Part shown: in pieces, positions 19,209 to 27,400 of the stretch | Numbering within the stretch: the first letter of the stretch is position 1 | Layout of the letters: each line of letters starts with the position of its first letter | DNA from: Psychrobacter proteolyticus | GTDB taxonomy: Bacteria > Pseudomonadota > Gammaproteobacteria > Pseudomonadales > Moraxellaceae | DNA: 64,000 nucleotides | NCBI RefSeq assembly: GCF_003350005.1 | Contig: NZ_QLKS01000002.1 | Span: forward strand, 496,001-560,000 | Direction: 5' to 3' | Notes under the pieces: generated by a model | What the model saw: the letters and a program-made list of their open reading frames with translations, nothing else | The model's database searches: none | What the model was told of the DNA's origin: nothing | Position numbers and translations under genes: made by a program

Positions 19209-20189
19209 TTACATCCAGTTAGCCGTGTTGTCCGGCGTGGCAGGATGATTTTCGTACCAGTGTTTAGCGATATCATCACGGCGGCATATCCATACATCAG
19301 GTTTACTGGTGATATATTGCAAAAATTGCTTTAGCGCTTTGATACGTCCTGCACGTCCAATAATGCGGCAATGCAAGCCGATGGTCAGCATTTTAGGGGT
19401 GTGTGCACCTTCTTCGTATAAGGTATCAAAGCTGTCTTTTAGGTATTGATAAAATGGCTCAGCATGGGTGAACCCCGGGCTAGAAGAAAAACGCATGTCA
19501 TTGGTCTCTAGGCTATAAGGTATGACCAAGTGCGGTTTACGCGTAATCATATTGCCGTCTTGGACCTTTACATTGAGCCAATATGGTAACTCATCACCGT
19601 ACGAGTCAGAGTCATAGATATAGCCGTCTTGCTCGGCAACCAGTTCACGAGTATTTGGACTATCACGTCCTGTATACCAACCGAGAGGTTGACCACCGAG
19701 CATACGTTTAAATATTTGGGTGGCACAGCGAATGTGTTCGCGCTCCGTCTCACGGTACATATCCTGATAAGTGATCCAGCGTAGACCATGACTGGCAATC
19801 TCATGACCGTCTTCTAATACACGCTCGATAATATGCGGTGTTTTTTCAGCAGCGGCGGCACAGGTAAACGTGGTGATAGGAATACCATAATCTTTAAAGA
19901 CATCTAGCACACGCCATACACCGACACGGCTACCGTATTCGAATGCAGATTCAATAGACTGGTGACGGTTGTTAAATTCTGGTGTGCCTAAAATATCAGA
20001 CAAAAAACGCTCTGATTGTCCATCGCCATGGATGACGCTGTTTTCTGCACCTTCTTCGATGTTTAATACAAATTGTACGGCGATTTTTGCGCCGCCTGGC
20101 CAGTTCGCTTTTGGTGGATTGCCAGCGTAGCCTTTTAGGTCGCGGGGATACGTACTGATATCAAAGTCACTGGTAATTTTTTTACTCAT
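19209..20189 (-). CDS. puuE: Allantoinase PuuE (polysaccharide-deacetylase type)
   Basis: Hydrolyses allantoin to allantoate. It belongs to the metal-independent PuuE family with a polysaccharide-deacetylase (NodB-like) fold, not to the dihydroorotase-like AllB family. Diagnostic segments are YPRDLKGYAGNPP near the N-terminus, TTFTCAAAAEKTP, GHEIASHGLRW and the C-terminal IGLHCRIIGRAGR. It is 326 residues, typical for PuuE (about 300-310). AGGAA lies upstream of the ATG. It follows puuD by 81 nt in the urate-to-glyoxylate operon. Confidence 0.94.
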   Translation of the reverse strand: MSKKITSDFDISTYPRDLKGYAGNPPKANWPGGAKIAVQFVLNIEEGAENSVIHGDGQSERFLSDILGTPEFNNRHQSIESAFEYGSRVGVWRVLDVFKDYGIPITTFTCAAAAEKTPHIIERVLEDGHEIASHGLRWITYQDMYRETEREHIRCATQIFKRMLGGQPLGWYTGRDSPNTRELVAEQDGYIYDSDSYGDELPYWLNVKVQDGNMITRKPHLVIPYSLETNDMRFSSSPGFTHAEPFYQYLKDSFDTLYEEGAHTPKMLTIGLHCRIIGRAGRIKALKQFLQYITSKPDVWICRRDDIAKHWYENHPATPDNTANWM

Positions 20190-20270
20190 TATCTATATTC
20201 CTATATCTCTTAGAGCCTTAGATATTTATTAAAATATTGCTCGTAAAGGACAGTTATTTTTTATCACAAA

Positions 20271-21650
20271 TTAAAGTGATGATGCATAGGCTACGAGCTG
20301 TTGGCGCTCGGCATCCGTCAACTGAGTAATATTACCAAGCGGCATGTAGCCAGTCTGTACCGCAGTGACGATTTTCGCTTTATGAATTTTTAAGTCTTCT
20401 GGTGTCTGCAAAATGATTCCTGCTGGGGGTGCGGCGAAGCCTTGCTGTGTTGGCTGCACCGCATGACAGGTGCTACAGCGCGTATGCACGACATTCATCA
20501 TAGCGTCATCTGCTGACGCGCTCACGGGTACGGCTTCAGCAGTAGCTGCATCATTACTAATATTGTTATTAGCACTGTTATTAGCACTGTTATTAGCATT
20601 GCTATTAGCACTGTTATTAGCGCTAGTAACGGTATCAGTGCTTGAGTCAGTAGTCGTGCTTGTAGCTGTGGGGGTGCTATCAGTTGTCGTAGGTGCTACT
20701 GAGGCAGTAGCAGGCATTGCAGGCAATGGCTCAATCGGCTCAGGTCGCATCCAAATAATCAACAATACGGTTAATACGGCTGGAATGACCAAGTAGCGTG
20801 GTTTTTTATGACCTAAGTGCTTTTGGTTAAAGTAATGACGGGCAGTCGCGGTAATGATACCGACGAAGACCAATACCAACCAACCTTTCTCATGAGCATA
20901 CATCATTGGGTAATGGTTGCTGATCATGGTAAAAATCAGCGGTAGGGTAAAATAGTTATTCATCAGTGAGCGATTTTTGGCTTGTAATGCTAATTCAGCC
21001 ACTTCTTTACCTGGTTTTTCACCGCGCCGCACACAGTCAACGAGTGCGCGCTGAGCCGGCATAATACCGAAGAATACGTTACCTACCATCACCGTGCCCA
21101 AGATAGCACCGATATGTATAAATGAAGCGCGATCACTAAACAGCTGGTAAGAACCCCAACTCGCGATGACCAGTAAAATAAAAATCAGGGTACTAAAGAT
21201 AAACGCGTTTTTACCCAAATGACTGCGCACGATAACTTCATAAATGAAGTAACTGCCAAACAAGAAAAGCAAGCTGGTGGCAATGGCACCGATACTAGTA
21301 AAAGGCACTTTACTTGGGTCAATTAGGTAGGCAGTTGCATTGGCATAATAGACGATAGACATCATCGCCGCACCTGTTAGCCAAGTGGTATAAGCTTCCC
21401 ATTTAAACCAATGTAGCGTCTTTGGCATCTCTTCGGGTTCGAGTTTGTATTTGGCAATTTCATAAAACCCGCCGCCATGGACGGCCCAAAGATCACCCGA
21501 AATGCCTTTGTCTGTTTTCCACTGTGGTGGTTTGCGTAGGCTTAGATCTAGCCACACAAAATAAAACGATGCACCAATCCATGCTACCCCAGCGATAACA
21601 TGAAACCAGCGGAAAAATAAACTCAACCATTCGAGAAGATAGGCGCCCAT
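20271..21650 (-). CDS. puuD: Urate hydroxylase PuuD (membrane, cytochrome c domain)
   Basis: Oxidises urate to 5-hydroxyisourate and passes electrons to its own cytochrome c domain and the respiratory chain, without peroxide production. The N-terminal ~300 residues are a multi-spanning DUF989 domain (FRWFHVIAGVAWIGASFYF near the start, with buried histidines). A Thr/Ser/Asn/Ala-rich linker follows, containing five tandem 12-bp units. Next is a cytochrome c domain with haem motif CSTCH (C392, C395, H396) and MPLGN supplying the axial Met. It is 459 residues. No soluble uricase gene is present, so this enzyme fills that step. Confidence 0.94.
   Translation of the reverse strand: MGAYLLEWLSLFFRWFHVIAGVAWIGASFYFVWLDLSLRKPPQWKTDKGISGDLWAVHGGGFYEIAKYKLEPEEMPKTLHWFKWEAYTTWLTGAAMMSIVYYANATAYLIDPSKVPFTSIGAIATSLLFLFGSYFIYEVIVRSHLGKNAFIFSTLIFILLVIASWGSYQLFSDRASFIHIGAILGTVMVGNVFFGIMPAQRALVDCVRRGEKPGKEVAELALQAKNRSLMNNYFTLPLIFTMISNHYPMMYAHEKGWLVLVFVGIITATARHYFNQKHLGHKKPRYLVIPAVLTVLLIIWMRPEPIEPLPAMPATASVAPTTTDSTPTATSTTTDSSTDTVTSANNSANSNANNSANNSANNNISNDAATAEAVPVSASADDAMMNVVHTRCSTCHAVQPTQQGFAAPPAGIILQTPEDLKIHKAKIVTAVQTGYMPLGNITQLTDAERQQLVAYASSL
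20563..20622. repeat. 12-bp tandem repeat inside puuD
   Basis: Five units of the type CTGTTATTAGCA (20563-20574, 20575-20586, 20587-20598, 20599-20610, 20611-20622) with one or two changes per outer unit. On the minus strand they encode repeats of Ser-Ala-Asn-Asn in the linker before the cytochrome domain. Unit gain or loss would keep the frame. Confidence 0.9.
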
Positions 21651-21760
21651 GTAATAAATGTCCTTTAATATGACAGTGTCTTATAAAATGTCTTGGTAAT
21701 TTCTTTTGATAGTATTTCTTGAAAATTAAAAACAAAGCAGAGAGCTAAACAACACCAAAG

Positions 21761-22129
21761 CTACGATCCGCGATAAGTGCTATAACCGTGCGCACTAAGC
21801 AGAAGCGGCACGTGATAATGACTGGTATCGTTTACCACAAAGTCGATAACCACTTGCGGGTAAAATGCTGTCAGCTGCTGAGCATCAAAATAAGACTGAG
21901 TATCGAACGTTACGGTATAGCGTCCGGTATCTAGCTGACGTTCAGTACTATCGATGGCTGTATCAAATTGCCAAGCGTCTGGTGTGACACGGCCATCACT
22001 ATTGGTTGTACCATGCGCTAGTAATGTGGCGGCACCGTTGTCTCGTATGCGGTGTAAGGTAACGGCGACATCAGCCGCAGGTTTGCCAAGATGAGTGTCT
22101 AAGATATGTGATGATAGGGTGGCAGACAT
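21761..22129 (-). CDS. uraH: 5-Hydroxyisourate hydrolase
   Basis: Transthyretin-related hydrolase that converts 5-hydroxyisourate to OHCU. The 122-residue length, the N-terminal LSSHILDTHLGKPA and the C-terminal YSTYRGS match the family signature; the YRGS tetrapeptide distinguishes enzymes from transthyretin. A strong AAGGAA site precedes the ATG. No signal peptide is seen, so it is cytoplasmic. It lies between uraD and puuD. Confidence 0.96.
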   Translation of the reverse strand: MSATLSSHILDTHLGKPAADVAVTLHRIRDNGAATLLAHGTTNSDGRVTPDAWQFDTAIDSTERQLDTGRYTVTFDTQSYFDAQQLTAFYPQVVIDFVVNDTSHYHVPLLLSAHGYSTYRGS

Positions 22130-22194
22130 GATGCTTCCTTTAAATTTATGAGAAATATAAATAGGGTGAAAATGCTAGTCTAACTCTGCGACTA

Positions 22195-22728
22195 CTATTT
22201 GCTTGTCGAAGCATTACCTAGCAATTTAGTTAAACGTAGACGCGTAATTTTATTCTGTTCAGCGGCTGCGTTAGCTAGTTCAGTAGCACGATCGTTAGGC
22301 AAGCGCGCTAATAGCAGATCTAGCATTTGCTGCGCGCTTTTACCCGTTGCAAAGACAATAAAAATAAAGCCAAATTTATCGAGATAGTCGCGATTGCCTT
22401 TGGCAAGTGCTTCGAGCACCTCATCTGCTGCATCGTTAGCGCCTGATTGTTCGTGTGCAGCGCTACTTTGTGTGTTGCGGTATTTCTCTTTTAGAGATGC
22501 CACATTGCCGATTTGTGGATGCCCATCAAACGCTTCTAATAAGTTAGCCTCATCATTTTGTACTTTGTTCCAGATAGCGTCGCTACTTGTTAGCAGTGCG
22601 TCAACGTCTGCAAAAGGGCGGGCGTCTGCAAGCTTATAGGCCCAACTTCTACTGGTGCAGCAAGTTAATAGTTGGGCGATGGCGACTTCTTGTGATAGAT
22701 CGTTGAATTGCGCTAAGGTTAAGCTCAC
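22195..22728 (-). CDS. uraD: OHCU decarboxylase
   Basis: Decarboxylates 2-oxo-4-hydroxy-4-carboxy-5-ureidoimidazoline to S-allantoin. At 177 residues it is typical. The family block GHPQIGN (with the catalytic His region) and the all-helical pattern ending in ITRLRLTKLL fit well. Translation starts at GTG 22728 with AAGGATG 6-7 nt upstream. It is the first gene of the uraD-uraH-puuD-puuE-alc-allA operon and faces the TetR gene across 523 bp that contain a RutR-like operator. Confidence 0.95.
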   Translation of the reverse strand: MSLTLAQFNDLSQEVAIAQLLTCCTSRSWAYKLADARPFADVDALLTSSDAIWNKVQNDEANLLEAFDGHPQIGNVASLKEKYRNTQSSAAHEQSGANDAADEVLEALAKGNRDYLDKFGFIFIVFATGKSAQQMLDLLLARLPNDRATELANAAAEQNKITRLRLTKLLGNASTSK

Positions 22729-23251
22729 GATGACATCCTTTTCTAATAGGGTAGCCCGCTATCTGTATCGGGCGATAAATGTTTGATAGAGGTTTATACC
22801 GTATGGTTATTTGCATAAACTTATAGGTATAAGCAGTAATCTTGATAAGTAGCGGTTGCTTCAGCTTTATGGATGATTTGATTAAGCTAGTCGCTACTAA
22901 TTTGCTTAAAATCAAAAGACGATAATCGATGTGTTTGTAGTCAGAGCTTTGGCGCTTATATACGCTTTGCGTAATTTCAAGTTATAGTGAACTGACAATA
23001 TGAAACAGATTTGCTAAGGAAACACTGATATTTTAGCCGTCCAAAACGTCTGGCAAGAGGTAATTAATGACGGCGTGATTGATTTACAGTTCCCATTTTG
23101 CTAAAACCTGACTAATTGGTCAACTGTTTTATGCGAAATATTTTTATTTAACAGGTTATGCTGATCAAATCTATGTGTTTATATAAGAATACACAGCAAA
23201 ATATAGCGACTATTTTGTCGAACCTGTCTCTTAGAGTGAGATACCACTGCT
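22729..23251. other. divergent control region, uraD / tetR gene
   Basis: A 523-bp gap with the promoters of the catabolic operon and its probable regulator. The only strong palindrome is at 23108-23123. No credible gene. Confidence 0.5.
23108..23123. promoter_or_regulatory. RutR-like operator between uraD and the TetR gene
   Basis: CTGACTAATTGGTCAA matches the recalled E. coli RutR consensus at all but two defined positions. Flanking ACC on the left extends the resemblance to the site at 25658-25677. It lies 128 nt before the TetR start and 379 nt before uraD, so it may control both. Confidence 0.7.
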
Positions 23252-23917
23252 ATGACTCAAAACAATCAAAAGGAAGAAACCTCAGTGACTGATACGCCCT
23301 CGCACCGTAGCCAACAAGCCATTCGCGCACAGAATCAAGCGCTTATCTTAGCGGCAGCTGAAGAAGAGTTTGTGCTCCAAAGCTATCGCGGCGCTACGAT
23401 GCAGGGTATTGCCGATAGAGCAGGCTTACCTAAAGCCAATGTTCACTACTACTTTAAAAATAAAAAGAATCTCTACATGGCAGTGCTGCGCTCGATCATT
23501 CAAGAATGGAATGAAGGCTTGGTAACCATGACAGTAGATAGCGACCCAAAAATAGTCATCGAAAAATTCGTCCGTACCAAGCTACATCAAGCCTTTATCA
23601 ATCCAAGTCGTCATAAACTGTTTGCAATTGAAGTCATCGGCGGTGCACCGCATTTGCATGAATTTATGTCCACCACGATGAAGGAGTGGGTACACGATAA
23701 AGCACAGGTAATGAAAGAGTGGCACAAGCAAGGCAAAATTGGGATTACTGATCCTTTACAACTACTGATTTTGATTTGGGCGACTACCCAACGTTATGCT
23801 GAATTTGAAATTGAAATCGTTGGATTGATGGATAAGACCGCTTATGACGCAGCAGATGAAGCGCGTGCGGCAGACTTTCTGGTGCCTTTTATTTTAAAAG
23901 GCTGTGGCCTTGAATAA
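23252..23917 (+). CDS. RutR-like TetR-family regulator
   Basis: A 221-residue TetR protein. The helix-turn-helix lies at about residues 28-75, with recognition helix PKANVHYYF (HYYF at 65-68). The C-terminal ligand domain shares blocks with E. coli RutR: LYMAVLR, EVIGGAPHLHEF and IWATTQRYAEFE (RutR has LYIAVLR, a GAP segment and IWASTQHYADF, from memory). RutR senses uracil/thymine. Here the gene is wedged between the urate operon and a purine permease, so the ligand could be a purine or ureide; that is inference. Three RutR-type palindromes lie upstream of xdhA, of this gene and of the permease. Confidence 0.85.
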   Translation: MTQNNQKEETSVTDTPSHRSQQAIRAQNQALILAAAEEEFVLQSYRGATMQGIADRAGLPKANVHYYFKNKKNLYMAVLRSIIQEWNEGLVTMTVDSDPKIVIEKFVRTKLHQAFINPSRHKLFAIEVIGGAPHLHEFMSTTMKEWVHDKAQVMKEWHKQGKIGITDPLQLLILIWATTQRYAEFEIEIVGLMDKTAYDAADEARAADFLVPFILKGCGLE

Positions 23918-23976
23918 TGACAAGGTACCTATTTGACAGGGTGCCTATTTAATAAGTCAGGTGCTTAATCAGCGAA

Positions 23977-24007
23977 GTGCACAGATTGTTTCTATTTTTC
24001 TGTGCAC
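23977..24007. other. inverted repeat between convergent genes
   Basis: GTGCACAG / CTGTGCAC arms with a 15-nt loop, between the TetR gene and the permease. It has no T run after the stem, so it is a doubtful terminator. Just before it, GGTACCTATTT and GGTGCCTATTT form a short direct repeat. Confidence 0.35.
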
Positions 24008-24059
24008 CTCGTTTACGGCGAAACACTTCGATATGTTCAGCCTTAGCTTGTGTTTAGCC

Positions 24060-25466
24060 TTAAGCGACTTCTTGCGTTGGTTCTAAACCGTCGTCAGCAT
24101 GCTGTGCTTTAGTATCAAACTCGATGCCATAGTTTTTGGGTAAAATCATATCAAGGGTGATGGCCACAATCCCTGCCATCGTTACCGCTGAGCCAAAGAT
24201 ATTCTGAAAGAACTGCGGCGTTTGTGACAGTACGTCAGGGACAAAGGCGATACCCGTTGCCAGACCCAGTGAGGTGGCAATGATTAAGACATTACGATGC
24301 GTAAATTGCACGGTAGATAAGATGCGAATGCCAGCAGTCGCCACCGTCGCAAACATCAGTAGCGTGACACCGCCAACGACAGGCTTCGGTAATTGGGTAA
24401 AAATAGCACCAAGGACGGGGAATAGCCCCATCAGGCATAGAATGCCGCCCACATAGAAACCCACATAGCGACTGGCAATACCCGTCATCTGGATCACACC
24501 GTTGTTTTGGCTAAAGGTCGTCACGGGGAAGGTATTGAATACTGCCGCAATCAGAGAGTTAACACCATCTCCTAGTACGCCGCCTTTGATGCGTTTCTCA
24601 TAGAGAGGACCTTTGATCGGTTCACCTGATATCATTGAGGTAGCCGTCAAATCGCCTGAAGTCTCAATACTGGTAATGATGTACATAAAGGCGATAGGAA
24701 TAAAAGCCTGCCAATCAAAACCAAAGCCATATTTAAAAGGGATTGGCACCGTAAAAAAAGCCGCTTCAGAAACCAGTGAGAAATCGATACGTCCCATAAA
24801 TACGGCCGCGATAAGGCCGAGCATCAAACCGATAAAGATGGCGCTTGAGCGAATGACTTTATTATTGATGATGCTAATCAGTACGACACTTGCCAGCACA
24901 CCACCGCCCAAAAGCAAGTTCGGAATACTACCAAAATCTTCAGCACCAAACCCGCCCGCTAAGTCGGTCAGACCTACCTTGGTTAATGACAAACCAATCG
25001 TGACAATCACGCAGCCTGTAACAATAGGGCTCATAAAAGATTTGAGTTTGGTGATAAATTGACTCAAAAATATCTCAACAAATGCACCGAGAAATGAAAC
25101 GCCAAAAATAACGGATAATATCTCTTCTGGACCACCGCCGCGGTTTTTTACCACAAATCCTGCTGTCAGTACCGCTGCCAAAAATCCAAAGCTGGTGCCT
25201 TGTAACGCCATGAGACCAGAGCCAACAGGACCTACTTTACGGGTCTGAATAAAGGTTGCGACGCCAGATACTATCAATGACATACTAAGAAGGTAGGGGA
25301 TATGCTCTCCTAAACCTAATGTGCCACCTATGATAAGAGAGGGTGTGATGATACCTACAAACGCTGCAAGTACGTGCTGTATAGCACCTAAAAATGCTTT
25401 AATGGGGGTGGGACGGTCATGCAGTCTATACAGTAAATCGGTATTTGCTGGAACGTTTTCACTCAT
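24060..25466 (-). CDS. NCS2 xanthine/urate permease
   Basis: Inner-membrane symporter of the nucleobase-ascorbate (NAT/NCS2) family, 468 residues with about 14 hydrophobic spans. The NAT signature reads QNNGVIQMTG, the version found in xanthine/urate transporters such as E. coli XanQ. The preceding TSIETSGD carries the conserved acidic residue of the substrate site. AGGAGG precedes the ATG. A RutR-like operator lies 193 nt upstream. It is convergent with the TetR gene. Xanthine versus urate cannot be settled from sequence. Confidence 0.92.
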   Translation of the reverse strand: MSENVPANTDLLYRLHDRPTPIKAFLGAIQHVLAAFVGIITPSLIIGGTLGLGEHIPYLLSMSLIVSGVATFIQTRKVGPVGSGLMALQGTSFGFLAAVLTAGFVVKNRGGGPEEILSVIFGVSFLGAFVEIFLSQFITKLKSFMSPIVTGCVIVTIGLSLTKVGLTDLAGGFGAEDFGSIPNLLLGGGVLASVVLISIINNKVIRSSAIFIGLMLGLIAAVFMGRIDFSLVSEAAFFTVPIPFKYGFGFDWQAFIPIAFMYIITSIETSGDLTATSMISGEPIKGPLYEKRIKGGVLGDGVNSLIAAVFNTFPVTTFSQNNGVIQMTGIASRYVGFYVGGILCLMGLFPVLGAIFTQLPKPVVGGVTLLMFATVATAGIRILSTVQFTHRNVLIIATSLGLATGIAFVPDVLSQTPQFFQNIFGSAVTMAGIVAITLDMILPKNYGIEFDTKAQHADDGLEPTQEVA

Positions 25467-25657
25467 GGTGGTTTCCTCCTAAAATAACTGCTTAGCACCC
25501 GCTTAACTGTAGATATCAGACAATGTGGTAGATCACGAGATCAAAGTTTTAACCCAGTCTTTGACTTGTTTTTTATCGATGTACACAATAGGGGTACGCA
25601 TCCGTCTGTAAGATAAGTAATAAAATTAACTAACATATATCGGCTAATATTTGAACA

Positions 25658-25677
25658 ACCTGACCAATTAGTCAGGT
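25658..25677. promoter_or_regulatory. RutR-like operator upstream of the permease
   Basis: ACCTGACCAATTAGTCAGGT is palindromic at 9 of 10 base pairs and is the best of the three sites. Its core TGACCAATTAGTCA (25661-25674) matches the sites upstream of xdhA and the TetR gene. Confidence 0.75.
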
Positions 25678-25863
25678 CTATTTAGGGTATAGGTAAAATA
25701 CAAGTCATTGCAATGTTTTTTTTGGTACTAGTGCGTTTACAGGTTTGTTACGAAGGAGGTAGGGTTAGGTAACATTGGAAAGTAGATTAAAGACGAGGGG
25801 TGCTGACCATTTAGAATATATAAGTACTAAGATTTATCGTTATTTCTATTCCTGTTTTTTAAT

Positions 25864-25904
25864 CAAAAAAAGCCCCAACCATAACGACTATGATTGGGGC
25901 TTTT
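25864..25904 (-). terminator. tol operon terminator
   Basis: A 13-bp stem (25871-25883 with 25889-25901, one mismatch) and 5-nt loop. Followed on the minus strand by seven T residues. It ends transcription after tolB. Confidence 0.9.
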
Positions 25905-25971
25905 ACCAGTTTGCTTAACAGTTGATATTTATTCCACTATAACCAAAATTGCTACTTTGGTGTACGACCAA

Positions 25972-27264
25972 TTATTTTGGGCTTGATGACCATACGGGTG
26001 AGCGGATAACACCTTGTCCTGATTTACCAAACGCTTCGCCACCGTTGAGAGATTTGATGGTCAGTACGCCTTTGCCGCCTTGGGTCGATGCGTAGACCAC
26101 GCGTTTGCCGTTTGGTGAGAAGCTTGGAGCTTCATCAATACCTGTATTGCCAAGATTGGTAGTGATAGCACCATTACTATTCATAATAGCCGCTGAGCGC
26201 CCACTCAAAAAGGCAATTTGTGTACCGTCACTGCTAAACTGCGGACTGGTTGCATAACCACCGTTTGACACTTTAGTCGTTTGTCCTGTGGCAAACTCGT
26301 AGCGATAAACTTGCGGCTTGTTAAAGCCAGTTTTATCACTGACAAAAACGAAAGATTTGCCGTCTGGTGCATAGCTTGGCTGTACTTCACTGCTTGGTAA
26401 ATTAGTGAGTCTTCTAGGTGTACCGCCGCTGGCGCTCATTTCATAGATATCAGCGCTACCTTCAAAGCTACTAGAGAATAATATCTTGCTGCCATCAGGG
26501 GAGAATGAAGGGCTTAGGTTGCTACCTGAAAAAGGCGTCAGGGTAGTTGCGCTGCCGCCACTGACGTTTTGTACGTAGATGATAGGATATGATTTTTCAC
26601 GCTGTACTGAGTAGGCGATACGATTGCCATCAGGCGACCATGCTGGTGAGAAGATAGAGCCCGCCACTTGAGTAATGGTTTTAGCATTTTCGCCATCCGC
26701 ATCCATCACTTTGAGACGAGAGATCTTTTGCTTGCCAGTCCCTGTTTCTTCAATATAAGCAATGCGCCCTGAGAAGTCTCCTGGAATACCAGTGATCAGC
26801 TCGTATACTTTGTCTGCAATGACATGACCGGCATAACGCATACTTTCTCTATTGTTGTCAGCGGTTAGGCTTTGCTTGCCTTCTATCACGCGACCAGATT
26901 TGACATCGATGACTTCATAATCGGTGATTATTTTGCCACGATTGGTACGCGTACTGCCGACAACCAGATACGGTATGCCCATGCTTTGCCAAACAGGTAA
27001 TGTACCTGTCAGCTCTTTACTACTGTGCGGCTGCTGCGGTAGATCTTGATTGGTTACTTTTAGCTCGGTTTTACTCAAATCATTTAATATAATTGGAGAT
27101 AAGACAGAGTCGCCTGCAAACGATACAAACGCGACTTGGTTTTGCTGAACAGGAATTTCATAGTCCAATTCTAGTACAACAGGTGCAGCGAGCACGCTTT
27201 GCGATATCAGCAATGCTGAGGTACTGGCGAGTAATGAGACTAGTAATTTTTTTTGGGTACGCAT
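25972..27264 (-). CDS. tolB: Tol-Pal system protein TolB
   Basis: Periplasmic protein linking TolA to Pal in the envelope-constriction machinery. The signal peptide ends around ISQSVLAA (residue 26-27). The N-terminal TolB domain spans about 28-160. It is followed by a beta-propeller of PD40 repeats recognisable as SPAWSPDG, SPSFSPDG, QPSYAPDG, SPQFSSDG and APSFSPNG. It is 430 residues, as expected. It is last in tolQ-tolR-tolA-tolB. A terminator follows directly, so pal is not co-transcribed here. Confidence 0.97.
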   Translation of the reverse strand: MRTQKKLLVSLLASTSALLISQSVLAAPVVLELDYEIPVQQNQVAFVSFAGDSVLSPIILNDLSKTELKVTNQDLPQQPHSSKELTGTLPVWQSMGIPYLVVGSTRTNRGKIITDYEVIDVKSGRVIEGKQSLTADNNRESMRYAGHVIADKVYELITGIPGDFSGRIAYIEETGTGKQKISRLKVMDADGENAKTITQVAGSIFSPAWSPDGNRIAYSVQREKSYPIIYVQNVSGGSATTLTPFSGSNLSPSFSPDGSKILFSSSFEGSADIYEMSASGGTPRRLTNLPSSEVQPSYAPDGKSFVFVSDKTGFNKPQVYRYEFATGQTTKVSNGGYATSPQFSSDGTQIAFLSGRSAAIMNSNGAITTNLGNTGIDEAPSFSPNGKRVVYASTQGGKGVLTIKSLNGGEAFGKSGQGVIRSPVWSSSPK

Positions 27265-27400
27265 GAGTAAATGGAGCTCCTAAAATTAGTATGATATTCA
27301 TTTTTTATTTAATGAGACAAGCATCTAGATGAGGCAGCAACCTATGCGAGACAAGCCGCTTAACGTCACGTTACCAATATTATAAGGACCTAGCAACTGA

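Larger units (their letters stand above)
25467..25971. other. intergenic region, permease / tolB
   Basis: A 505-bp stretch holding the permease promoter and operator (25658-25677) and the tolB terminator (25864-25904). No gene seen. Confidence 0.5.

Noticed and set aside
20563..20622. Short tandem repeats as a CRISPR array
   Set aside because: Units are contiguous 12-mers inside a coding sequence with no spacers.
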